Assembly (NCBI GenBank): GCA_963281255.1
Contig: OY725498.1
Span: 3,224,001 to 3,288,000 of the forward strand
Origin: Aphrocallistes beatrix
Taxonomy: Eukaryota; Porifera; Hexactinellida; Sceptrulophora; Aphrocallistidae
Direction of reading: 5' to 3'
DNA: 64,000 bases
Numbering within the stretch: position 1 is the first letter of the stretch; every line of letters begins with the position of its first letter. A program made the position numbers and the translations under genes. A model generated the notes under the pieces. The model was not told the origin of the DNA and ran no database searches. It saw nothing but the letters and a program-made list of their open reading frames with translations. Shown here piece after piece: positions 55,168 to 64,000 of this stretch.

Positions 55168-56135
55168 GTAAACAACTTTAGAATTCAAGTATTAACATAA
55201 GTGCTCTTTATAGTAAATATCACCCTAACCTTAATTTCAGATTTTCTCAAAATTATCTGAAGTTTTCTAAAGTATACTGAACACAAAAACAGAAAAATAA
55301 TCCTGATCTAACTGATATTTTTACCAATTGTTATTTTATCTATATTTAATTATAATTTTGTGGGTGAGAATATTGTTAATAAAAATTGAACACTTTTGAC
55401 CGTTTCTGTAGTAATTTGATAATGTTGATTCTATCATCCATCTAAACGAACTACGACTATAAATATAAGTGATGGCAAAGTGAGAACCAGTTGCTAGGAT
55501 AATTTTAAGATCAATAATACATTTTAAAAAAATACAAGTGAAATATCTAACCACTAATTTGAGGAGTGATAAAATAAAAATGGGTCAACTGTAGATGGAT
55601 TGTGGGTGCATAGACTACTCTATATAATACAGATAGGAAAGCAACTGTGGAATTAATTAATTTAAAAAAAGAGGCCAGTTTTCACAATTCTCCAGAGGGC
55701 AAACATTCCCTTTTAAAGTTTCAAGTTTGATCAAGTATACTAGGGTAATCATGAGTGTTGACCAAAATTGTTTTTCATACCAACGCAGGAATGTTCAGGG
55801 TGTAGAAAATGTATAATTTGGTACGAAATATAGCTCATTGCGCACAGTAGATTAGTAAGTATGATTCAACGAATATGCATACTGTGATATGATATTGATA
55901 TATTTTTGTAATAGGTACATTATTAACATCTATTATGCATGGATACTGCTTTCAAGATATGTTGTATCTATATTCGATGGCCTTTCATTAATCCATGGTC
56001 ACATTTCGCGTTGGTGAATAGGCTTTATATAACATAGGTCACGTTCAGATATATGCTATCTGGTTTATTTTGATTCATACATTAAAAATATAATTGTTTG
56101 GTATTTGAATTTATACATTCAACTAAGTATATATT
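55168..56135. other. No confident gene
   Basis: A minus-strand open stretch at 55554-55336 begins MVRYFTCIFLKCIIDLK and has an internal acceptor-like TTATCCTAG. It could be an upstream exon of the membrane-protein gene, but its donors do not give a convincing phase. Confidence 0.25.
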
Positions 56136-56139
56136 TATA

Positions 56140-56657
56140 CAAGCGCGCTTCGCTTCCATGCGCCTCGCGACTGATGCACATTTTGCGTCAACCAGCGGCG
56201 TCATTTAGACATCTAGGCACAAATTGATTAATTATTAGGTAGATAACATCTCTAAATATATCTGTCTTAATGTTATAATTGACATCATTCGAAAAATCTC
56301 CAAATTTTCAATTTTTGAGAGTAATGATGACGTCATAAGAGAGTAATGAGTTATCACTTTTTGATGATAGTTGGTTGTATCATATTTGAGAAATATTAAT
56401 ATACACATCCTAATAAAATTTCAGCCTTCTAACACCGAAAATGGCTGGGTTATAGTCGAAAAAATGAAATTTCTAATAATAAAAGATGACAACGAAGTCA
56501 TAATTCCATAATGACCGACAAATTCGTCTGAGGTCAGAACTTAGTGATGCCATAGCCCAAAGACTCCCGCATGCAAAAATCACATTCCTGTGCCAGGTAG
56601 TTTCTTCAATCATTTATTAACAGAAATATATACTATATCTGTATATATACATTAGGA
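56140..56657 (+). repeat. CRE/AP-1 dispersed repeat, copy 13
   Basis: It starts ACAAGCGCGCTTCGCTTCC. One CRE (GATGACGTCATAAGAG) is intact and the second is mutated (ACGAAGTCA). This copy is diverged and its terminus is damaged. Confidence 0.8.
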
Positions 56658-56675
56658 TGTTTCAAAATTTGTTTC

Positions 56676-56757
56676 TTAGTTGGAGTTCGCTATCGCTGCT
56701 TTCTGATTTCCCTTGATGATATTGTATTCCTCAAACATTTTCAGCGTTCTATCGCTC
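56676..56757 (-). CDS. Possible terminal coding exon
   Basis: A good acceptor (ACAGTTATTTCCAG|G) is followed by a frame reading SDRTLKMFEEYNIIKGNQK, then AAIANSN and TAA. It is strongly hydrophilic and unlike the surrounding AT-rich translation. It enters in phase 2. No partner exon was found, and the family is unknown. Confidence 0.25.
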
Positions 56758-56759
56758 CT

Positions 56760-57925
56760 GGAAATAACTGTTCAAAAGTTCTCCATTTCTCTATTGTATT
56801 TAATATTAGTGATGTGTTGGAGTCTAAGGCTGTCAAGTTTTAGTTTCAAATGTTTGGTACATGAATTATTTTGTTAAATTAAACGATGCTCTTATACTAC
56901 AAATTTCATATTACTCCAAGTAATATTAATCGAAATATGGGATATTAAATATCCCAATAGGGCCATCAAATAGGAATATTAGAATGGTATGAAATTTATT
57001 TTGTAGCCTAATAGCAGCGTTTTATCAAATAAAATAAGCTCTGTAATCCCAAATATTTGAGACCAGAACAGGAGAGCCTTTAAGTATGAATATCCCTAAT
57101 ATATAATAAAATAGATAAATAGAGAACTAGTGAACCGTCATTTCTAGTAGAGGTAGAACCTTGAAAATAAAAGAGTGATTCAAAATCATCAAAGAAAAAC
57201 AGGAAGCAACGAGAGCAAACTCCTACCTCATTTTAATTGTGAGGATTATAATAAAAAATACTAAATTTAATATTTTGCGTTTTTTGGCATCAAATTGGTT
57301 TACTTGAGACCTCTTCTGGTAGTTTCACAGATTTCTGTAGAAAGTCATATAATATTAGATCGCAAACTAAAATAAGTATCCAATTCAAATGATGCTACTT
57401 TAAGGAAGTAAATAATTACAATTTATTTGGCAGAGTCTAATTGCTGGAATTTGAGATTCAAAGGACTATCGAATAAAGAACACAGTTTCTATATACTGAC
57501 GAAGGAGTATTGAGGGTAACTGGAGTCCTCCATGTAGAATAGATTGAAAAATTAGTCATCAGATGGTTTTGAAGAAGTTTAAAATAGATTAACAGCTGGA
57601 GCGTTATAGTATGAGCGAATGAAAGATGTAGCCTGAAAAATAGTCAACTATATTCTTCGAATATTCCGACAAAGTTGGTTAATGGAATCAGTTGGCAATT
57701 TCCTGAAAAATGTAGAGTGAACTTTTTTTTGCATTTCATTAGTTAAAGACACTGCTATATTTTAATAAAGTCAATAATGTTATTATCGCTTGCTGTATAT
57801 CCATTAAACTCATGAGAAAACGACAGCCACTCATGTCTCGCTATTGGGAAATTGACTTTCCTACGCAATTGCTTGCATTATTCTGGTCAAAAATGAAAGC
57901 AATATCAAATTAAATCATATGAGAG
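56760..57925. other. No recognised gene
   Basis: AT-rich; no motif, element end or convincing exon. Confidence 0.4.
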
Positions 57926-57929
57926 CTAA

Positions 57930-57991
57930 GCAATAGTTCTGGAGAGTTCGGATTGCAAGAATGAAGTGTTCGGATTAGCGAGGGTGTACTG
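57930..57991. mobile_element. Tigger-type terminus remnant
   Basis: GAGTTCGGATTGCAAGAATG ... TTCGGATTAGCGAGGGTGTACTG followed by TA is the reiterated end of a pogo/Tigger element. The other end was not found. Confidence 0.55.
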
Positions 57992-58209
57992 TATACAGCA
58001 CCATACAAACTTTGAAGGTTATTATGGCAAAAAAGATAATAACAGAACAATAACTAAAGTGATCCTGGTCGGACAGCTACTTTTAGAAAATGATAAACAA
58101 ATACCAAATACATATCGGGGTCGTGTCGAGGCTTTACTACAACCTCAAGATAAAATGGCACAACCAGTCTCAGAGCTGCAATGAGGTCGCTGCAGAGATG
58201 ATGGAATTT

Positions 58210-58262
58210 TGAATATAGGAAATTGCTATAAGGGGGTCCACAGTCAAAAAAGGTTGAAAACG
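58210..58262. mobile_element. hAT right-end remnant
   Basis: GGGGGTCCACAGTCAAAAAA followed by GGTTGAAAACGGCTG matches the right end of the MITE at 59810-59973. No left end is present. Confidence 0.65.
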
Positions 58263-58448
58263 GCTGACTTACAAGTATAAGTTATTGCTTTGAAGTATTC
58301 ATAACAATGACAGTTTATTGTAGTATGGTACAATGATTTCTATTGTGAGAGTGAAGCCATATAGTCTATTGTACGTATAGAAAAGGTGTGAAATTTTTTT
58401 GCAGAGGTGTGAAAACTTCATGGATGTGAAGTTACGTTCAGCAGCGAA

Positions 58449-58730
58449 AAGTGAGCAGGGTATAATTGATTATAACTTGGCAGTTCCTAATAGGATCTTG
58501 ATCAAATTTGAAACAGAACATCACGAGCGAGGTAGTTTTGTGCTATTTTAATATCTAACGCCTCCCAATTATAACCACATGACAATGACGATGCAAATTT
58601 GATGAAATTTCTATAGGATTTCTGTATAGCTCAAAGTGAGCAGGGTATAACTAGTTCTAGTTTCACAGTGCCTTGTACGATCTCGATAAAATTTGAAACA
58701 GAGCATTATGAGCGAGGTAGTTTTGTGCTA
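58449..58730 (+). repeat. Two-copy direct repeat
   Basis: AGTGAGCAGGGTATAA ... TTTGAAACAGA ... GAGCGAGGTAGTTTTGTGCTAT occurs twice (58449-58550 and 58629-58730) with about 80 bases between. Confidence 0.85.
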
Positions 58731-59099
58731 TAAAATGGGTCCATTCATGAAAATTAAAACTCCGAAACGGTAAGTGGTACAACTAATCGGGTTTCAAATT
58801 CGAAATCTTCGCATCCGAATTAGCTATTGTAGGATATTTCTAATCAATTACTAATTCCCAATGCTTTCAAATCATCAATCACTGCCACTTTGTGCCGCAT
58901 ATGTCCCTTTTTATCACTATACATGATGGTGATGTACTACCCCTTGTGCCACAGGTTGATAATTTTACTCATTGGGTTGAGCCATTTGTTAGAAATCTTC
59001 AACTATTACTATTTCGAATGTGAAAATCAGACTCTTAATAGCTCTTAGAGTTTGAATATTTTTCCTTCATGAAAAGATCAATTTAGTAATATTTGTATG

Positions 59100-59240
59100 G
59101 GAAAGAATATAGTGTACAAATACTTTTGTCCGGTTAGTGTATATATATAAATATTCAAACATTAATTGAGCTGTAGAAGTAAGGATTGCATAGAGGATTT
59201 GTGGTGATTGAATATTTTTGTCCGGGTAGTGTATATCAGA
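59100..59240. repeat. GAATACTTTTGTCCGG-type tract plus repeat terminus
   Basis: Two copies of a T(G/A)AATA(C/T)TTTTGTCCGG(G/T)TAGTGTATAT word flank a decayed dispersed-repeat terminus (ATTAATTGAGCTGTAGAAGTAAGGAT). Similar words lie near 27520 and 46805. Confidence 0.65.
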
Positions 59241-59809
59241 ATGTGGGTGACCAGGCTAGTCAGCACGTTAGTACCGAGCAACGACAGGCTACTGTTGCAG
59301 ATGAAAGTTAACGGTCACCTCTAGTATTTAAGTGAGTATCCTATGTGCCTGATCCTTTTTGATCACCACTAGTCAGGTCAAAAATAAGAAGTAAATAGTC
59401 CCAACCCCAAAAAAATTGCAAGAAATTGTTTTATTGCATTTTTCCGCAGTATCATGTCTTAGGAGTAACATACTAAAAGTTTACCGAAATCGGAATATCA
59501 AAAAGGGATTTAGCACGACCCAGTCGTTGACCCCGGACTATAAAAATCAACGGTTTTGAAAACTGAGATTTAACCTTTCAAATGATTGCAAATCAGTTTT
59601 TATGTCATATTCGTCCTCAGCATCAAATTTCCGGCAATTTTATATATATATTGAATATATTTTGAGCAAAAGATTTTGAGTCCTCCCTAGCAACATCCTG
59701 GAATGTAAAAATTCCGATTTCCATTTTAGTGTAAACCATATCGAGTGACCGCTTGTTTTTATCGGCTATGTTTACTGAGTACGAATTTCTTAATATAAAT
59801 AGTCTAAAC

Positions 59810-59973
59810 CAGTGGTTCCCAAACTGGGGTCCATGGACCCCTTAGTGGTCCACAGAAGATATCAGGGGTCCACAGGATTATTAAAATTTGTATTACGGTA
59901 AATAGGAAGGGGTCCACAGATTGTAGGGAAATTTTTATAGGGGGTCCACAGCCCAAAAAGTTGAAAACCGCTG
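59810..59973. mobile_element. hAT MITE with CAGTGGTTCCCAAACTGG end
   Basis: A 164-base element flanked by a perfect 8-base duplication GTCTAAAC (59802-59809, 59974-59981). The right end is GTTGAAAACCGCTG, and the middle repeats GGGGTCCACAG three times. Confidence 0.95.
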
Positions 59974-60459
59974 GTCTAAACGTTAGTTTTAAAATATATG
60001 GTTCGCGGCCGGTGGTATTCATGTATTTTTAACTGTAAACATACTCAGAAATTTTTGTTTTGTCCCTTAAACTCCAATGAAATATAAGAATGGAAAATTT
60101 AGATGGCATATATGGATAAATATGTCCACATTTCAATTTCATCTTCGGTTTCATCATCCGATGCTATCCCTTCTTTCATATTGCCACAGTTGTCATCTGG
60201 ACTTCTTCCGCATGCTTGGGAACAGTTGAGTCCTTATTTTCCGCAGCCACATCTGAGACCACTACAGCCTGTTGAACAGTTACAGTGGATCATTTTCAGG
60301 AGTGCTTCAGGTACAGGGTTACTGTCCAACATTGCTGTTATCTTGGCAGTTCCGTCCCTATTCGGTGGCCTCCATACCATCAGCCATGCCCAACCACTAC
60401 ATTACCTGGAAATAGCACCTCAGAGAGTAAAATTTCGTGGCGGAGGCTATAGTAATAAG

Positions 60460-62150
60460 GAGGATTCCCTTTCCAATCAAGCCAACAAACAGGCCCTCAT
60501 CCATCTCATTTCTGAACGTAGGAGAGAAAGAGGATGCCATGTGATACAGGCTGAGGAGGATGCCGATGTTGACATTGTGAAGGCAGCAGTTTCAATGACC
60601 TCCTTCAAGACAACAACTCTCATATGCGAGGATATGGATCTATTGGTTATGTTGCTGCACTACACTCCTAACAACAATGCAAAGAAGATATACTTCCGCT
60701 CGGATAAAGGGAAATCAACTGTAGTGTATGACACTAAGGTGATAAAGCAGGTGCTTGGGGACGAAATCTGCCATAGCCTGCTTTTTCTGCATGCATTCAC
60801 CGGCTGTGACACCATTTCCAGCATTTTCGGGCTCGGAAAGAAGTCTGCTCTGTACAAAGTTCAAAGAGGATTCCATCTTAAAAAGCTATGCTAGGGTGTT
60901 CTCTGCGCCAAACCAAGACCTATTTGTATGATAAAAAGCAATGATTATAAAGTGGTTATCGCGTGGTTCAATGCAAAACTTAGTGACATTCTTCGCGACT
61001 TGAGATACACTATCCTCTGCAAGAAAGTGAGTGCAGTCAAAAGCTTCGTTACACCCGGAAGACTGCCATCTACAGCCTCCGCCACGAAATTTCACTATCT
61101 GAGGAGCTATTTCCAGGGGATGATGCAGATGGACATGGCTGATGGTATGGAGGCCACCGAATGGGGATGGAACTGCCAAGATAACAGCCTAATCCCAGTA
61201 ATGTTGGACAGTAACCCTGCAACAGAAGCACTCCTGATTCAGGAGTGCAGGCCTGGGGTCAATTATTTTGAAATGTAATATATAACTATTATTATTACTA
61301 TTACAGTACTATGACTATTACAAATTTCTTGACAATTACTAAGACTTTGAATATTTGAAGTTTATTACGTATTTAATTGATTATCCCATACAAACAAAAT
61401 ATCTAACCTATCTAACCTAAGCAAATAACTAATTCAACTAAATTTATCATACGTGTTAATTACATTTGATCATGATTAACTTAAAAAACTTCATCAGACA
61501 ATGAACATCTATCAAGCTAGAACATATCTTGCATTTTGATTTATAATTTCCTTCAATATTTTTTGGCAGTTCAAAATAGTTGTAAAGTTTTGACATAGAT
61601 AGAAATTGTGCAGGAGAAAAGGTTAATTTAGTCAATAATATTATCCAAATAGAAATAACTACATATATGATACATATGTGAATGCCTATAAATGAAACAA
61701 TGCGTTTAAAAGTAAGCGACAAAGGCAAAACGATAATCATCTTACATTATTAAATTTATTTTTAGCAACTTCCTATTTCTTCACGACAAATGAGATAAGC
61801 CAGTCCGAAGTTATAGAAATGTAATAGATAATTCCTATTACAATAGGTTCTATTACTATTACTATTACTATTACATCCTATTTTGAAAACACTATTACTA
61901 TTACCATTACTTCTAAAATGTAATCGTTACTATTACAATTACTATTACATATTACTATTACCCCAGGCCTGCTCCTGAAAATGATCCACTGTAACTGTTC
62001 CACAGCATATAGTAGTCTCAGATGTAGCTGCAGAAAACAAGCACTCAACTGTTCCCAAGCATACGGACGATACCAAGATGACAACTGTTGCAATATGAAA
62101 GAAGGAATTGCATCGGATGATGAAACCGAAGATGAAATTGAAATTTGAAC
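60460..62150 (+). pseudogene. Possibly PIN-like element protein, copy 2, split by a hAT insertion
   Basis: Coding starts mid-protein at SLSNQANKQALIHLISERRR, then HVIQAEEDADVDIVKAAV, TTLICEDMDLLVMLLHY and ICHSLLFLHAFTGCDTISSI. A stop occurs near 60892. It resumes with NDYKVVIAWFNAKLSDILRD, LPSTASATKFHYLRSYF and TEWGWNCQDNSLIPVMLDSN. The hAT insertion at 61239-61971 then intervenes, followed by LKMIHCNCSTAYSSLRCSCR and a Cys-rich tail ending EDEIEI at about 62148. The catalytic-looking GEDTD motif of copy 1 is CEDMD here. The upstream open stretch from 60103 is the antisense of the inverted repeat, not coding. Confidence 0.6.
61239..61971 (-). mobile_element. hAT element with BED-finger fragment and TATTAC-rich ends
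   Basis: CAGGCCTGGGGTCAAT (61248 on) and ATTACCCCAGGCCTG (to 61971) are inverted ends. The host sequence CTCCTGAT / CTCCTGAA is duplicated at 61231-61238 and 61972-61979, with 9 extra bases on the left. The ends are rich in ATTACTATTAC reiterations. A minus-strand stretch contains YFELPKNIEGNYKSKCKIC, a BED-type zinc-finger start, but no transposase core. Confidence 0.7.
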
Positions 62151-62253
62151 ATATCAATCCATCTATGCCACCTAAATTTTCAATTCTTATATTTCATAGG
62201 AGTTAAAAAAACAAAATAAAATTTTAGAGTATGTTTACTGTTAAAAATACATA

Positions 62254-62891
62254 GGGCATTCCAAGAATAAGGTCATTAAAACCCTCGCCTGGCTAGGTCT
62301 CAAAAGTATAAATAGAGAAAACCCCACTTTCATTTTCACTTTCAGTTCACTTTCAATGTACTTTCATTTTCACTTTCAACATTCCTAGCCAACCGCGGGA
62401 TAAAAGGTGAAATAATTAAGAACCAATGTGAAAAAGTAATCGGGAGGTGTTCAATAGTATTGCTCGTGTTGAAAAAATATCATGCCACTTTTAGTAGATT
62501 TTTTGTCAATTTTCGCCACTCAAAAAGTGGGACAAAAATGGTAGTAAACCACTTCAAAACACAATTATTCCCTCAGCCTCAAACTATAATACTGCAGAGA
62601 ATTCAATCTATATGTTAGTTGATGCGTAGAATTGGATGGAGGGATCAGTTTTAATCTAAATCTGCTCAGAACTGAAATATATCAAAGGGGACCCCAAAAT
62701 CACGTTCAAAGGCAGTGCCCTAAACCGATGCACAAAAATCTAATATAGGAACCACAATAATTGTCCTTTTAAATAAACCAATATATAAATTGGAAGCTGA
62801 TCTCCTAAGGAATACAATGAACAAATTGAAAATATCCTATTTTCATTCTCATTTGAAATACAGATTTGGGACGAGAACTTTTGGAATGCCC
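62254..62891. mobile_element. Mariner-type MITE, second copy
   Basis: GGGCATTCCAAGAATAAGG / ATTCCAAAAGTTC-type ends (right end ...GGAATGCCC) with TA flanks. The body shares long inverse segments with 14149-14931 (for example GAGGTGTTCAATAGTATTGC). The left part instead carries a CTTTCA-rich block followed by CAACATTCC. Confidence 0.85.
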
Positions 62892-63106
62892 TATGTACAT
62901 GAATACCCCCAGCCACAAACCATAATATGTTAAAACTAACGTTTAGACCATTTATATTATCAAATTCGTACTCAGCAAGCATAACCGAGAAAAACAAGGG
63001 GTCTCTCGATATGCATCATACCAAATTTGGAGATCGGAATTTTTACATTCCAGGTTGTTGCTACGGAGGGCCTAAAATTCTTTGCTCAAAATATAGTCAA
63101 TATATA

Positions 63107-63566
63107 TCCTTACTATTAAAACTCGATTAATGTGTGTGTATATATATATATATCTATCTGTAACGAAATGATTAAAGAAACTGCCGGGCGTAGAAAGCTG
63201 ACTTTTGGCATGTGGAAGTATTTTGGCTATGGCTCCAGTAAGTTCTGAGCCAGAGCAAAATGTCGACTCATCATGGAATTATGACGTCATTGTCACATTT
63301 TATACTAACATGCTTCACATATGATACAACTATCATCAAAAAATGATGACTCATCACTTTTTTATAACGTCATTATTACTCATCAAAATTTTAAAAATTG
63401 ATATTTTAGGATTTTTCGTGCGATATCGATTAGAACAGTGGGACAGACGTATTTAGTGATGTTATCTCCCTTATAATTAACCAGTGTGACCTCAGGCGAA
63501 CGAAGGGAGCCTCCGGCGGACACAAAGTGTCCGCCAGCCGCGCAGCGCAAGCAAGCGAAGCGCGCT
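63107..63566 (-). repeat. CRE/AP-1 dispersed repeat, copy 14
   Basis: Reverse orientation, from TCCTTACTATTAAAACTCG to GCAAGCGAAGCGCGCT. The GC-rich end shows the perfect hairpin GGCGGACACAAAGTGTCCGCC. One CRE (TGACGTCA) is intact. It truncates the long-TIR element. Confidence 0.9.
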
Positions 63567-63581
63567 GTATATATATATAGA

Positions 63582-63980
63582 CAGTCGAACCTGCTATAAC
63601 GGCCACTCTATATAACGGTCACCTGTCTATAGCGGTCACCAATGAACAGTCCCGTCCTAAATTCCATAATATTGAACCTGTGTATAGCGGTCACCTGCTC
63701 AACGCGGCCAGCGGCCACCCGTTTGTAGTCCCTTACTCACCCTAAAACTGTGTATAACGGCCTTCACCATTTTCACCTTTTTATGTGTTTATTTCAGGAC
63801 CTGTTACGAACGATAAACAAGTTTCATGTAATTACTTCAAGTAATGGATTTCAAAGAATCCATTACTTGAAGTAATTTGATATTTATGATTAAGACAATC
63901 AACTGTATATAACGGTCACCTGTGTATAACGGCCAATTTTGTCCAGTCCCTTGGGTGGCCGTTATATACAGGTTCCACTG
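63582..63980. mobile_element. pogo/Tigger-like MITE with TATAACGGCCAC ends
   Basis: CAGTCGAACCTGCTATAACG / GTTATATACAGGTTCCACTG ends. The ATAACGGTCACC / ATAGCGGTCACC word is reiterated near both ends. The centre contains a perfect palindrome with 20-base arms (63831-63850, 63857-63876; arm ATTACTTCAAGTAATGGATT). Confidence 0.8.
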
Positions 63981-64000
63981 TATATATATATATATATATC

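Larger units (their letters stand above)
59372..63106 (+). mobile_element. Long-TIR element, copy 2 (opposite orientation, with three nested insertions)
   Basis: The left terminus GTCAGGTCAAAAATAAG follows TA at 59370-59371. The left inverted repeat runs to about 60440, and its mirror begins near 61070. The right end is truncated at 63106 by the dispersed repeat. Nested insertions are a hAT MITE (59810-59973), a BED-finger hAT element (61239-61971) and a mariner-type MITE (62254-62891). Coding is on the plus strand. Confidence 0.8.

Noticed and set aside
60103-60440. Apparent N-terminal extension of the possibly PIN-like protein
   Set aside because: This stretch is the antisense of the Cys-rich tail in the left inverted repeat of the element, so it is a chance reading frame.
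1-64000. tRNA, rRNA or CRISPR loci
   Set aside because: No cloverleaf with a T-loop GGTTCGAAT-type box was spotted by eye, there is no rRNA-like conserved sequence, and no regularly spaced direct repeats with unique spacers. A tRNAscan-type search was not possible here.

Overview
This is an AT-rich eukaryotic window saturated with transposons. It contains spliced exons with canonical GT/AG borders, Tc1, mariner, pogo/Tigger, hAT and P-like elements, a LINE fragment and many MITEs. There is no operon-like gene packing, no rRNA or CRISPR, and I recognised no tRNA. The repertoire fits an arthropod or other invertebrate nuclear genome. A caligid copepod (sea louse) is a guess from the general look of the repeats, not something the sequence proves.

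Two host genes can be assembled, both on the minus strand with TE-filled introns. (1) An immunoglobulin-domain protein starts with a signal-peptide-like exon at 25336-25295. It continues through 18619-18534 and 18400-18327 to an Ig-domain exon at 10414-10118. The junction phases agree at every step (0, 2, 1, 1), and the gene continues beyond 10118. (2) A membrane protein has exons at 50939-50657, 41947-41857, 36455-36326 and 35341-35260. Phases again agree (0, 1, 2) and there is a strong hydrophobic segment in the third exon. Its 5' end is not resolved and its family is unknown; a PA-like luminal domain before the membrane segment is only a suggestion.

Layout. 0-4 kb: a CAGGGTGTTTCA MITE and a 2 kb element with a broken Lys/Arg-rich protein. 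5-9.5 kb: a decayed Tc1, then a Tigger element interrupted by a Tc1 with an open 318-residue transposase. 10-19 kb: Ig exons, a decayed transposon protein, a hAT element with a nested MITE, and copies of a CRE/AP-1-bearing dispersed repeat. 20-30 kb: MITEs, two P-element-like THAP transposase remnants and Tigger-type MITEs. 30-42 kb: a mariner with a substituted catalytic residue, giant foldbacks, a truncated mariner/Tc1-type element, a LINE fragment, and exons of gene 2. 42-52 kb: several small elements and the first recognised exon of gene 2. 52.8-55.2 and 59.4-63.1 kb: two copies, in opposite orientation, of a long-terminal-inverted-repeat element. It encodes an Asp-rich, possibly PIN-like protein with a Cys-rich tail. 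63-64 kb: a dispersed repeat and a pogo-like MITE.

Most transposase genes are broken. The least damaged is the Tc1 transposase at 7451-8407. The most unusual content is the long-TIR element family, the dispersed repeat carrying CRE and AP-1 consensus sites, and the 1.07 kb foldback.
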